Below, piece by piece: positions 53,896 through 63,507 of a stretch of DNA of 64,000 nt. The DNA comes from an uncultured Cellvibrio sp. (GTDB lineage Bacteria > Pseudomonadota > Gammaproteobacteria > Pseudomonadales > Cellvibrionaceae). The stretch lies in assembly GCA_946481095.1 (NCBI GenBank), contig CAMLML010000013.1, forward strand, positions 1-64,000, in the 5' to 3' direction. The notes below the pieces were generated by a model that worked only from the letters and a program-made list of their open reading frames with translations, was not told where the DNA came from and did not search any database. A program made the translations under genes and the position numbers. Numbering within the stretch: position 1 is the first letter of the stretch; each line of letters opens with the position of its first letter.

Positions 53896-55212
53896 CTAAA
53901 TCCATAAATCCAGAAGTAACACACCAATCAATCCTGTAATGCCGACAACAGTCTCCATCAAGGTCCAGCTCTTGAAGGTGTCTTTCAAGCTGAGATTGAA
54001 GTATTCCTTGCACATCCAGAAGCCCGAATCATTGACGTGGGAACACATCAGACTACCAGCACCCACTGCCAACACCATCAATTCGGGGCTAATGGCCGGA
54101 TTAGCTAATACCAGTGGTGACACAATACCGGCAGCCGTCAAACCTGCAACGGTCGCCGACCCCAGGCAAATACGGATGATCAGTGCGATAGTCCAACCCA
54201 GCAAGAGGGGATTAATATCGATTGACCCAAGCCCTGCGGCCAATTGCTGGTTGACACCACTGTCAACGAATACCTGCTTCAATGCACCGGCACCGGCAAT
54301 AATTAATAGAATCGGTGCTATGTCTTTTATGGCAGCAGCGTAACTCTCCATCACTTGGTTTAAAGGCATAGATCGCCGTATCGCCAACAACCAGGTTGCC
54401 AACCCCAGAATCATTAACATCACCAAAGTGGGATTACCCAGAAACTTCAGCCAGGTTTGCCATGGGGAATTGCTATCGATGCAATAAGGTAAAACCGATG
54501 CCAGGGCAATAACACAAATAGGCATCAGTGCTACCAGCAAACTGACAGGCAAAGAAGGCAATTGGTTATCAGACATTAGTCTTGGCTTGAAAGTGTCCAG
54601 AGGCACTGAGGGTATATGTCGGATGAATCTTGCTAACAAGGGCCCCGCAATAATCATCACCGGTAACCCAACCACCAATCCATAAATGATGGTCAAACCT
54701 ATATCAGCATTAAACTGTGGGATCATGGCAGTGGGTGAGGGATGGGGAGGTAAAAATCCATGAGTCACAGATAAAGCAGCGAGCAGGGGTATGCCCAGAT
54801 AAATAGCAGGAAGGCGGGTTTGGTAGGCAACGGAAAATACCAGGGGCACCAGCAACACGAATCCGACATTGTAAAAAAGCGGAACACCTACAATGAAACC
54901 ACTGAATAACATTGCCCAGAGGATATATTTTTCGCCAGCAAGTCTGATCAGGGTTTGGCTGATTTGTTGTGCAGCTCCCGAATCGGCAATCAATTTCCCA
55001 AACATGGCACTCAAACAAATGATGCCCGCCAGAGAACCCAACAAACTGCCAATACCTGACTCTATTGATGAAGGTATTTTTTCAGGCGGCACACCGAGCA
55101 AAAGTGCGCCCAATACTGACACCACCAAAAAGGCAACAAAGGGATTCACATGCCAGCGGGCAGTCAAGAGAATCAACACCAACAAACAAATAAAGATGGA
55201 TACAAATTCCAC
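53896..55212 (-). CDS. GntP-family gluconate-type permease
   Basis: 438 aa with about twelve helices, GntP/GntT family: GVPLFYNVGFVLLVPLVF, THGFLPPHPSPTA, the LGSATVAGLTAAGIV and SHVNDSGFWMCKEYF signatures. It imports gluconate or related sugar acids by proton symport. No gluconate kinase is near, so the substrate is uncertain. It follows the 55231 gene by 18 bp, probably one operon. Confidence 0.92.
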   Translation of the reverse strand: MEFVSIFICLLVLILLTARWHVNPFVAFLVVSVLGALLLGVPPEKIPSSIESGIGSLLGSLAGIICLSAMFGKLIADSGAAQQISQTLIRLAGEKYILWAMLFSGFIVGVPLFYNVGFVLLVPLVFSVAYQTRLPAIYLGIPLLAALSVTHGFLPPHPSPTAMIPQFNADIGLTIIYGLVVGLPVMIIAGPLLARFIRHIPSVPLDTFKPRLMSDNQLPSLPVSLLVALMPICVIALASVLPYCIDSNSPWQTWLKFLGNPTLVMLMILGLATWLLAIRRSMPLNQVMESYAAAIKDIAPILLIIAGAGALKQVFVDSGVNQQLAAGLGSIDINPLLLGWTIALIIRICLGSATVAGLTAAGIVSPLVLANPAISPELMVLAVGAGSLMCSHVNDSGFWMCKEYFNLSLKDTFKSWTLMETVVGITGLIGVLLLDLWI

Positions 55213-55230
55213 TGGTTTTTTCCCTCAACA

Positions 55231-55620
55231 TCAACCGGAACTGGCTGCGGAATGGGAATCAGCAATCCACTGCAGGAGATGTTGGCGCTGGCTGGGTGAA
55301 GTCACTTCCTCGGAACGGGGATTTATCGGTGAATTACCTACCCACTCAAAACGCCAGCGAAATAATTGGATCGGGCCGGGAGCTTCGCGAACTTCGATCA
55401 AATCCATTTGCCTGGGATCAAGATTCAATAAATCCCGTAACTGAAAGGCAAAAGGCTCAGCATTTTTTCCGACAAAACTGGATGCCTGTCGGGGAGCAAG
55501 AATAAATAACAAATCACGCCCTTGATAAACCTGATGACAGAGATGTAACTCCACCTCCTGCCCCATACGATTCTTCAAGGTTTTGGACGTAAATCGCAAC
55601 AGCGACAAGGTGTTAGACAT
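55231..55620 (-). CDS. Conserved-looking protein of unknown function
   Basis: 129 aa, not recognised. Soluble, no signal peptide; contains FILAPRQASSFVGKN and FRWRFEWVGNSP and a C-terminal helix. Start: ATG at 55620 with AAGGA six bases before it; the ATG two codons earlier is too close to that site. It probably forms an operon with the downstream GntP permease. Confidence 0.6.
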   Translation of the reverse strand: MSNTLSLLRFTSKTLKNRMGQEVELHLCHQVYQGRDLLFILAPRQASSFVGKNAEPFAFQLRDLLNLDPRQMDLIEVREAPGPIQLFRWRFEWVGNSPINPRSEEVTSPSQRQHLLQWIADSHSAASSG

Positions 55621-55944
55621 GAACATTCCTTAATCTTGTGTTCACCGGAAGATTTGAGGGCGCGAGTCTACTGGTAAATTGTGACAGATCAAGAAAAACC
55701 ACAAACTCTGGTTTCAATGTTACGGAAAGGAACTGAAAAGTCGTCATAAATTACCTATTTGCCCATTGAACAAATCACATGATCTTGAGTCAGAAAGAAA
55801 ACCTGATGAACTGGCATTCAAAATGACCTTATTTTCATGCTTAGGTTGCAATTGGATTGCAATTGGAAGTTACATAATTTGAATTGACAGCGATTGCCAG
55901 TACACAGAGAATCACCGACCAGTTTTTTTCCCGGAATTAACCGC
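55621..55944. other. Divergent intergenic region with 11-bp tandem repeat
   Basis: About 320 bp without a gene. At 55846-55856 and 55857-55867 there are two perfect copies of TTGCAATTGGA side by side, each containing the palindrome CAATTG. The 11-bp spacing places them on one face of the helix. They lie about 78 bp ahead of the FG-GAP gene start and may be regulator sites. Confidence 0.45.
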
Positions 55945-58134
55945 ATGTTTATCACCCGTTTTTTGATTGTCCTTTCCAGTGCATTGATCCTCACCGCTTG
56001 TGGTGGTGGCAGTTCAGGCGGAAGCACGTCCAGCTCCAAAAGTTCCTTTTCCTACAGCTTTAGTAGTCTAGCCTATTCCAGCAATGGCACCGGAAATTGG
56101 CCAAGCGTGAGGGTGGATGCAAACTCGCCCAAGATATTGACCTTCAGTTGGTCTCCGGTTGAAGGTGCCACCTATTACAAATTGATGAAAAATCAAAGCA
56201 ACTCAGGGTTTATCCAGGTGGGTGCCAATATCACCACCACCAGCGTGACTGAAGAAATCGGGGTGCACCTGCAAGACTGGATCAATACCCGATATGTAGT
56301 AGAAGCCTGTATCACAGACGATAACTGTCAAACATCCAGCAATACCTACACTGCCACGGAAATGATCAAAGCCATAGGGTTGATCCGTGCCTCGAATGGC
56401 GAAGAAAATGACCAGTTCGGTTGGAGTGTTGCTCTGTCCGGTGATGGAAATACCCTGGCTGTTGGCGCTCCATCGGAGGACAGTAAAGCTACAGGTGTTG
56501 GCGGGGACCAAGGAAACAATGACAGCACAAACTCAGGTGCCGTCTATATATTTGTCAAAAATAATGGCCTTTGGGAACAACAGGCTTATTTAAAAGCCTC
56601 CAATACCGAACAACCCAGCCTCAACTCATACCGCTTTTTACCCAATGATCGCTTTGGTTACCAGGTGGCTTTGTCAGATGATGGTAATACACTCGCGGTT
56701 TCTGCGATATTTGAAGACAGTCCCTCATGGGGAGTTAATTGCAATCAGCAAAACTATGAAGTCACCGGAATTATTAACAGTAGCTACTCCAGTTCATCCA
56801 GCAGCTTTTCAACTGATTCCAGCATTTCCAGCTCGATTAACACTGACCAAATCATCATTGCTGCCCAAAGCTACAACATTGGGGCTGTGTACACATTCAA
56901 GCGAACCGACAACGTCTGGACTCAGGAAGCCTACCTGAAACCCAATTCATCTCTTGTCCATTTAAGTGCTGATCTTAAATTTGGTGAGTCTCTGGCGCTC
57001 TCAGGTGATGGTAAGACGCTTGCCGTGGGCACTACCAGTGATTTACTGGGTTTTATCGAGACCAATAATGTGGTTCATTTTAATAATTCCAGTATTCCGG
57101 AATGCTTGAATTATTCATCGCTGGCGGCCTCACTCAGCAGCTCATCTGCTTCTTCGACGTCCAGCTCCTCATCCAGCCAAAGCTCTTCGAGTGTCAAGAC
57201 ATGGGGAGGCACCCAGTCAGGCGCTGTTTATACCTTCATCCACACAGAGGAAGGCTGGAAAACCGAGGCCTGGATAAAAGCCGCTAACAGTAATGCAGGT
57301 GACGCCTTCGGAACCAATCTGGCTTTGTCACAAGATGGCAATACTTTGGCAGTAGGAGCCATAGGTGAAGACAGCCCCGCAACGGGCATCAACGGTAATG
57401 GCGACAGCAATGGTTGTTACTACTTCAAAGATCAAGTGATTACCCCGGACGATAGCTGCGCCAAGTACCCGACCTATCCACTGAATAACGGTGCCGCCTA
57501 TGTATTTACACGTAATGCAGGAATCTGGGGGCAGGAAGCTTACCTGAAACCTGGCAGCCAGTTCCCTAATGCTCTGTTTGGAGTCGCTGTCGATTTATCA
57601 AACGATGGCTCCACTCTCGCGGTCGGAGCCACTGGTGATGCCAACAACATCAGTGGCGCAATCAATCAAACACCCCAATACAATAATGATGCACATTTCG
57701 CCAATTCGGGTGCTGCTTATATTTTCACACGCTCCGGAACCAGCTGGTCACAACAAGCCTTTATCAAGCCACAAGTCGTATTACCGGGATACCAATTTGG
57801 TAATGACGTAAAACTGTCCGGTGACGGAAATATTCTTGCCGTCAATTCACTGCTTGAATCCAGTAACAGTGTTGGCATTGATGGCAATCCCGGCGATATC
57901 AGTGCCCCGGGAGCAGGCGCCATGTACATATTCAAACGTAGTTCAACGCAATGGTCGCAATCAGCTTATGTAAAAGCCAGTGATACCCAGGCACAGGACA
58001 GGTTCGGCGCACACGCCACACTGTCCGATGATGGCAAAACCCTGGCAGCGGGAGCACACCGCAAATCCGGCACCGCATCATCCAGCTCGTCCTCTGTTGC
58101 AACAGAAGCCGCAGGTGGTGTTTATATTTACTAA
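55945..58134 (+). CDS. FG-GAP seven-repeat lipoprotein with serine tracts
   Basis: About 729 aa. Lipoprotein signal (ALILTACGGG), a Ser-rich spacer, an FN3-like domain (about 52-145), then seven FG-GAP-like units beginning near 154, 234, 344, 452, 542, 615 and 684. Each reads FG...LS.DG.TLAVGA and ends with Ala-Tyr-Ile-Phe and W..QAYLK. Seven units suit one closed seven-bladed propeller. Runs of serine sit in loops of units 2-3, 3-4 and at the end, not only between domains. Probably outer-membrane or surface bound; ligand unknown. ATG at 55945 is chosen for the signal peptide. Confidence 0.82.
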   Translation: MFITRFLIVLSSALILTACGGGSSGGSTSSSKSSFSYSFSSLAYSSNGTGNWPSVRVDANSPKILTFSWSPVEGATYYKLMKNQSNSGFIQVGANITTTSVTEEIGVHLQDWINTRYVVEACITDDNCQTSSNTYTATEMIKAIGLIRASNGEENDQFGWSVALSGDGNTLAVGAPSEDSKATGVGGDQGNNDSTNSGAVYIFVKNNGLWEQQAYLKASNTEQPSLNSYRFLPNDRFGYQVALSDDGNTLAVSAIFEDSPSWGVNCNQQNYEVTGIINSSYSSSSSSFSTDSSISSSINTDQIIIAAQSYNIGAVYTFKRTDNVWTQEAYLKPNSSLVHLSADLKFGESLALSGDGKTLAVGTTSDLLGFIETNNVVHFNNSSIPECLNYSSLAASLSSSSASSTSSSSSSQSSSSVKTWGGTQSGAVYTFIHTEEGWKTEAWIKAANSNAGDAFGTNLALSQDGNTLAVGAIGEDSPATGINGNGDSNGCYYFKDQVITPDDSCAKYPTYPLNNGAAYVFTRNAGIWGQEAYLKPGSQFPNALFGVAVDLSNDGSTLAVGATGDANNISGAINQTPQYNNDAHFANSGAAYIFTRSGTSWSQQAFIKPQVVLPGYQFGNDVKLSGDGNILAVNSLLESSNSVGIDGNPGDISAPGAGAMYIFKRSSTQWSQSAYVKASDTQAQDRFGAHATLSDDGKTLAAGAHRKSGTASSSSSSVATEAAGGVYIY

Positions 58135-58152
58135 ATTGCTGTCGATTTGATC

Positions 58153-58176
58153 AAAGGACGCTTCGGCGTCCTTTTT
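58153..58176 (+). terminator. Terminator with UUCG tetraloop
   Basis: Stem AAAGGACGC/GCGTCCTTT with a TTCG loop, followed by TTTTTT, 18 bp after the FG-GAP gene stop. The tilS stop is 44 bp further on, facing it. Confidence 0.9.
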
Positions 58177-58217
58177 TATTTGTTGCTATTAATTAAGTGT
58201 GTGTTTGCTCGTGTGTT

Positions 58218-59501
58218 TCACACAGACCATTTCAATTGAATTCCAGGTTTTTTTTCTTCAGCTAGATATTCAGCGCAGACCCATAAATCCCCCACCGCTA
58301 CCAAATGATTCTCCGAATAAATCAATGGGACTGAATCGCGCAACCATGGCTCCAGACCAAATTCCTGCAAACATTTTTTTAAGGTTTGTGAATGGTTGCG
58401 CCCTGCGGGACGACAGCGTTCGCCACCTTGTCGGTTTTTTATATGAATGTCGGGTAAATCTGCTCGCAAGAATTTTGCTGATGAATCAACGATACACCGG
58501 GTCATAGTCAATTTTAATTCGGGTAAAACCAATGGCAAAGCAAAAATTTTATTCCGATAAACCCGTAAAGACAGATTTCCCCACTGCACATTAATATTCA
58601 AATCTGTTTTGTCTGAAAAAATTTGCGATCTAATTTGTTGCCAATGTTGCTGCTCCGGAATTGAATACCCCTGACTTGATAACCAATAACGCAATAGATT
58701 ATGTTGTCTGGGAATAGACAAGCCTGCAAAACATACCCTGTTAATACTTTGTCCAATACGCTCTTCACGCAGATCCATTTTTTGCAGATCGGCAATTGCC
58801 GTTTCAGCCAAGAGCATTTCGGCTTCCGCAAAAAGCTGCGCAGTTTGATGCCATTTTTTTTGCATTCCAGGCCATCGGGATTGCAACAAAGGCATCACTC
58901 GCATACGCAAATAATTGCGGTCGTATTTCTCCGAAAAATTACTTTCGTCCTCAATCCATCCAAGCCCATGCTGTTTTGCATAATTCAATAAATCTGCTCT
59001 GGAAAAAGATAAGAGTGGCCTGTAAATCATGGCATGATTAAAAACACGCGCTGCTGAAATCCCGGATAAACCTTTTACACCGGTTCCCCGCAACAACCTG
59101 AGCAACAAGGTTTCTGCCTGATCATCCGCATGATGCGCAGTAAACAAGCTATCGCCTTGTGCAAGATATTTTGCAAAGACTTGATAGCGCGCAGATCTCG
59201 CCGCATCTTCAATACCATTTCCCTGATTTTCCACTTTGACTTTTTCAGAAATACATTGCACACCCAATAACCGGCAAAATTCTTCACAATGTTGTTGCCA
59301 TGAATCCGCATTGGGCGAAATTTGATGATTGATATGAATTGCAGAAATAGTGACAGGTAAATTTTTTGATAAAAGCAAATGTAAAAGTACAGTAGAATCC
59401 AATCCACCACTAAAACCCACCCACCAGGTATTATGGGTATCAACATTGATTTTCGGTACTTCAATGTCGATCTTATATGACGAGTCGGCAAGTGAGTTCA
59501 T
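58218..59501 (-). CDS. tilS: tRNA(Ile)-lysidine synthase
   Basis: About 427-aa ATP-dependent enzyme that converts C34 of the CAU-anticodon tRNA-Ile to lysidine so that it reads AUA. PP-loop VGFSGGLDSTVLLHL near residue 30, TAHHADDQAETLLLRLLRG, and the C-terminal tRNA-binding domain with NRQGGERCRPAGRNHSQTLK. The ATG at 59501 is preferred; the longer frame would run into the divergent peptidase gene at 59535. No good ribosome site is seen, so the start is tentative. Confidence 0.93.
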   Translation of the reverse strand: MNSLADSSYKIDIEVPKINVDTHNTWWVGFSGGLDSTVLLHLLLSKNLPVTISAIHINHQISPNADSWQQHCEEFCRLLGVQCISEKVKVENQGNGIEDAARSARYQVFAKYLAQGDSLFTAHHADDQAETLLLRLLRGTGVKGLSGISAARVFNHAMIYRPLLSFSRADLLNYAKQHGLGWIEDESNFSEKYDRNYLRMRVMPLLQSRWPGMQKKWHQTAQLFAEAEMLLAETAIADLQKMDLREERIGQSINRVCFAGLSIPRQHNLLRYWLSSQGYSIPEQQHWQQIRSQIFSDKTDLNINVQWGNLSLRVYRNKIFALPLVLPELKLTMTRCIVDSSAKFLRADLPDIHIKNRQGGERCRPAGRNHSQTLKKCLQEFGLEPWLRDSVPLIYSENHLVAVGDLWVCAEYLAEEKKPGIQLKWSV

Positions 59502-59534
59502 ACGATTTTTCAAGTCAGACAGGGTTAATACATT

Positions 59535-61424
59535 ATGACACAAATAATTCCTTACGGTTTCTGGCCATCGCCAATTAGCAGTGACCAACTCACAGCACAA
59601 TCTGTTCGCTATAGTGATGTCAAACTGTTTCAGGGAAAACTCTATTGGATCGAAACCCGCCCCAATGAAAAGGGCCGATCTGTTTTAGTTTGCAGCGATA
59701 ATCAACAACAATTTGAACCTTTGGATTCAACCAACAACCTTCGCACACGCGCACAGGAATATGGCGGCTCCTGTTATTGTCTGGCAGAAAATTGTATTTA
59801 TTTTGTGAATAATGATGATCAAGCTATTTATGAATTCGATATCAAGCACAATTTTCAGAAATGCATTTCACCTGCAGGTAATTTTCGTTACGCCGATTTG
59901 TTATTTGATGCAAAGTATCAACGCTTGATATGTATTCGAGAAACGATAAACGACCATCATTTTCCGATTACAGAAATTATTTCTATCCATCTACATAGCA
60001 AGAAAATCAGCATTTTAGCGTCAGGCAACGATTTCTATTCAAATCCGCAAATTTCACCCTGCGGTCAATTTCTCAGTTATTTAACCTGGAATCATCCACA
60101 AATGCCGTGGGATGGCAGTTTATGTTACCAGGCAAAACTTAATACGAACGGTGAAATAGAATCCACTATTTTGGTTGCCGGCTCTGATCATGAATCTATT
60201 TTCCAACCACAATGGTCGCCTGATGGCGAATTATTTTTTGTATCAGACCGTAATAACTGGTGGAATATTTATGCATGGAATGGTTCGAATGCCCGATGCA
60301 TTTACAAAATGGATGCCGAATTTGCAACGCCGCAATGGGTATTTGGCATGAGCACTTATGGCTTCCTCAACTCACAGGAAATTTTTTGCTGTTACAACCG
60401 AAAAGGAAAGTGGAGTCTGGCTCGTATTAATATCAACACATCCAGTTTTACCAGCATCGACTCCGATTTTTGTGACATTCAAAGTATTGCTGCCGAAAAA
60501 GAGTGCGCCGCATTTATTGCAGCATCAGCAACAAGATCCAGTCAGGTATTTCTATTCACCGCCAATCAGATTGAAGCCGTTACAGAGAATAAATCAACAC
60601 TTGACCCAAACGACATTGCTATAGCACAACCCATAGAATTCCCAACCAGCGACGGCGAACAAGCCTATGGTTTTTTTTATGCCGCCACCAACTCAAACAT
60701 AAGACTCAATACATCCGGCATTCAAGATAAAATCCAAAAACCACCACTGATTGTTTTTTGTCACGGCGGACCAACCGGTGCTTGCGAAACAGGATTGAAT
60801 TTAAAAATTCAATTTTGGACAAGCAGAGGGTTCGCAGTTGTCGATGTTAATTATCGAGGTAGCACAGGTTATGGCCGCCAGTATCGCGACGCATTAAAAA
60901 AATTCTGGGGAATAAAAGATGTCATTGACGTTGGCAGTGCCGCAGATTACTTGATCAAACATAATAAAGTGCATGAGCAACTCACTATTATTCGCGGGTC
61001 AAGCGCTGGCGGATTTACTGTACTGGCCGCACTCACTTTCAGCAATCGATTTTCTATCGGGTGCAGTTTATACGGCATAGGCGATCTGGAAGCACTGGCA
61101 AAAGATACGCACAAATTCGAAGCACACTATTTGGATTCACTTGTCGGCCAATACCCGGAAGAACGCGAGGAATATATTGCCCGCTCACCCATTCATCACA
61201 TAGATAAATTAAATTGCCCCGTAATATTTTTTCAGGGAATGGAAGATAAAGTCGTACCACCTACTCAAGCAGAAGCCATGGTGAACGCACTTGAAAACAA
61301 AAAAATACCCGTGAAATATATACAATTTAATAACGAAGGCCACGGCTTTAGACAAGCAGACAATATCAAATCTGTTTATGAAAATGAGCTGGCATTTTAT
61401 CAAAGGTTCTTGTCAGAAAATTAA
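59535..61424 (+). CDS. S9-family prolyl oligopeptidase-like peptidase
   Basis: 629-aa cytosolic serine peptidase (no signal). N-terminal propeller (to about 370: PQWSPDGELFFVSDR is one blade), then an alpha/beta-hydrolase domain with HGGPTG, the nucleophile in RGSSAGGF (about 490), Asp in MEDKVVPP (about 571) and His in NEGHGF (about 602). The arrangement suits acylaminoacyl- or dipeptidyl-peptidases of the S9C group. Divergent from tilS, 33 bp apart; convergent with greB. Confidence 0.88.
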   Translation: MTQIIPYGFWPSPISSDQLTAQSVRYSDVKLFQGKLYWIETRPNEKGRSVLVCSDNQQQFEPLDSTNNLRTRAQEYGGSCYCLAENCIYFVNNDDQAIYEFDIKHNFQKCISPAGNFRYADLLFDAKYQRLICIRETINDHHFPITEIISIHLHSKKISILASGNDFYSNPQISPCGQFLSYLTWNHPQMPWDGSLCYQAKLNTNGEIESTILVAGSDHESIFQPQWSPDGELFFVSDRNNWWNIYAWNGSNARCIYKMDAEFATPQWVFGMSTYGFLNSQEIFCCYNRKGKWSLARININTSSFTSIDSDFCDIQSIAAEKECAAFIAASATRSSQVFLFTANQIEAVTENKSTLDPNDIAIAQPIEFPTSDGEQAYGFFYAATNSNIRLNTSGIQDKIQKPPLIVFCHGGPTGACETGLNLKIQFWTSRGFAVVDVNYRGSTGYGRQYRDALKKFWGIKDVIDVGSAADYLIKHNKVHEQLTIIRGSSAGGFTVLAALTFSNRFSIGCSLYGIGDLEALAKDTHKFEAHYLDSLVGQYPEEREEYIARSPIHHIDKLNCPVIFFQGMEDKVVPPTQAEAMVNALENKKIPVKYIQFNNEGHGFRQADNIKSVYENELAFYQRFLSEN

Positions 61425-61429
61425 CTATA

Positions 61430-61903
61430 TTACTTCTGATACTCAATACGATTAATATACCAAATGAATTCCCCAGCTTCAGTTTTCACTACTGCTTCAT
61501 CATCTACTTGTTTTTTTATTAATGCTCTTGCCATGGGTGAATCAATAGATATGTAATCTTTGGTATTAAATATTTCATCGTAACCGACAATTCGGAAACG
61601 TTTGGTTTCGCCCTGATCATTTTCAATTTCAACCCAGGCACCAAAAAAAACACGCCCTTCCTGAACTGGCGAGTAATCAACAATTTTCAAATCCTCAAGG
61701 GATTTCCGTAAATATCTTACACGGCGGTCAATCTCACGCAGGCGTTTTTTATTATATTGATAATCCGCATTTTCGCTGCGGTCGCCCAGGCTGGCAGCCC
61801 AGGAAACTTTGGCAGTAACATCAGGACGTTCAACACGCCACAAATAATCCAATTCTTCTTTAAGAGCATTAAAGCCCTCTCTTGTGATTAGGGGAGTTTT
61901 CAT
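61430..61903 (-). CDS. greB: Transcription elongation factor GreB
   Basis: 157-aa Gre factor that rescues backtracked RNA polymerase by stimulating transcript cleavage. N-terminal coiled coil with the acidic tip in SLGDRSENADYQYNKKRLREID, and the C-terminal FKBP-like domain (RFRIVGYDEIF, SPMARALIKK). The longer length and basic coiled coil point to GreB rather than GreA. Stop lies 5 bp from that of the convergent peptidase gene. Confidence 0.94.
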   Translation of the reverse strand: MKTPLITREGFNALKEELDYLWRVERPDVTAKVSWAASLGDRSENADYQYNKKRLREIDRRVRYLRKSLEDLKIVDYSPVQEGRVFFGAWVEIENDQGETKRFRIVGYDEIFNTKDYISIDSPMARALIKKQVDDEAVVKTEAGEFIWYINRIEYQK

Positions 61904-62080
61904 ATGGGATGCAAGGTAAAAAGGTTGAGTGACATTTTACACTAGCCAGTTCCTGTACCGAAAGCCATTTAATTTCCAAGCAATTATGCAAAGATTATGA
62001 AAATTTCCTGCGCACAGTTCACAGAATGGAATCCAACGCATATGCTTGGACAACTACCCACCTGAAAATATGGAATTGAT

Positions 62081-63487
62081 GTGTTTACACTACGCAACAA
62101 AGTATTCTTAACGCTTGCCAGTCTAAGTTTAATTCTTACTGCATCTTTCTATATCTACACTGTCAGCAGTTTTCGTCACAACTTTAATCAATATATTGTC
62201 GAAAAAGAAACTCGATTTGCGGCACCTCTTGTTAGCGATCTGGAAGAAAAGTTCAAGCTGCATAAAAATTGGAATTGGATCGATGATTGGCAAAATTATC
62301 TGGATAGTATTTTTAAAGATTTCCAGCCATCAAAGAATTCACCGGCTTCATCGCCTGCAGAAACTGAACATCACGTAAAATTTACAGGGGCCATGCCACC
62401 ACCGCATATTCTGAATAAAATTACACTGGTTGATCAACATCAGCATACTGTTCACGGGAATCTATCAACATTAGGTTCAATTACCCTTGCACTTAAAAAT
62501 AATGATGAGGTGATAGGATTCTTAATCATCCCCAAAAATCCTTCTCTTCAGGATCTGAAAGATGCAGAATTTTTAGAGCTGCAATTAAAGAAATTAGGGA
62601 TCTCACTGGTACTGACTCTTTTCATAGCCTTTATTGTCTCTATCCCGATAGCACATTTACTAACTCATAGAATTAACATTATTAATCAATTTATAGGTCA
62701 ACTCAGCAAAGGAAATTATAAAAATAAATTACAGATTGGTGGCAAGGATGAACTCAGTGAATTGGCAGAACACATTAACAATTTAAGTAGTACTCTCGAT
62801 AAGGCTAATGATGTGCGCAGTCAGTTGGTTGCTGATGTTTCGCATGAATTGAGAACACCGACGGCTGTTCTAAAAGCAGAACTGGAATCACTTGAAGATG
62901 GTGTGCGCCAGTTAGATAAACAGGCTATTAGCCGACTCACGATTCACACCAAAAGGCTCGAATACCTGATTTCTGACCTGTACGATTTATCCATTACCGA
63001 TTTAGGTGGGATGTCTTATAAAAAAGAAGTGATGCTGTTGACCGAATCAGTAGAAGATGCCTTGCAATCCATGCGTAGTGAATTTGAAAAAAAACACATT
63101 GATTTGCAATTAATTGACAAAACTCATTCAATTTATTTATTGGCGGATAAAAGACGAATACTGCAATTATTAACCGGATTACTGAAAAATAGTTTGGATT
63201 ACACTAATAGCCCTGGCGAAACCTATATTATTATGAATAGGTTGGAAAATAAGGTGCAAATCAATATTGAAGATTCAGCACCCGGTGTCACAGACGAACA
63301 ACTTCCAAAATTATTTGATCGACTTTATCGCGGCGATGCATCGCGATCAAGATCATCGGGCGGTGCTGGACTGGGTTTATCGATATGCAAAAATATTGTT
63401 GAAGCACATCAAGGCGACATTCAAGTCACACACAGTAATTTCGGCGGATTAAAAGTCTCCATCACATTACCTTGTTACAACCAGTAA
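62081..63487 (+). CDS. BaeS-like sensor histidine kinase
   Basis: 468-aa membrane kinase: helix 1 (about 8-29), a periplasmic sensor (30-175), helix 2 (about 178-203), HAMP, HisKA with VSHELRTPTA (phospho-His about 254) and HATPase with LLKNSLDY and GGAGLGLSICKN. The order resembles BaeS and its kin, which watch envelope stress and control efflux pumps. The start is GTG at 62081 with GGA upstream. The response regulator follows by 20 bp. Stimulus unknown. Confidence 0.9.
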   Translation: MFTLRNKVFLTLASLSLILTASFYIYTVSSFRHNFNQYIVEKETRFAAPLVSDLEEKFKLHKNWNWIDDWQNYLDSIFKDFQPSKNSPASSPAETEHHVKFTGAMPPPHILNKITLVDQHQHTVHGNLSTLGSITLALKNNDEVIGFLIIPKNPSLQDLKDAEFLELQLKKLGISLVLTLFIAFIVSIPIAHLLTHRINIINQFIGQLSKGNYKNKLQIGGKDELSELAEHINNLSSTLDKANDVRSQLVADVSHELRTPTAVLKAELESLEDGVRQLDKQAISRLTIHTKRLEYLISDLYDLSITDLGGMSYKKEVMLLTESVEDALQSMRSEFEKKHIDLQLIDKTHSIYLLADKRRILQLLTGLLKNSLDYTNSPGETYIIMNRLENKVQINIEDSAPGVTDEQLPKLFDRLYRGDASRSRSSGGAGLGLSICKNIVEAHQGDIQVTHSNFGGLKVSITLPCYNQ

Positions 63488-63507
63488 GACCCAGCGAGAT
63501 AACAACC

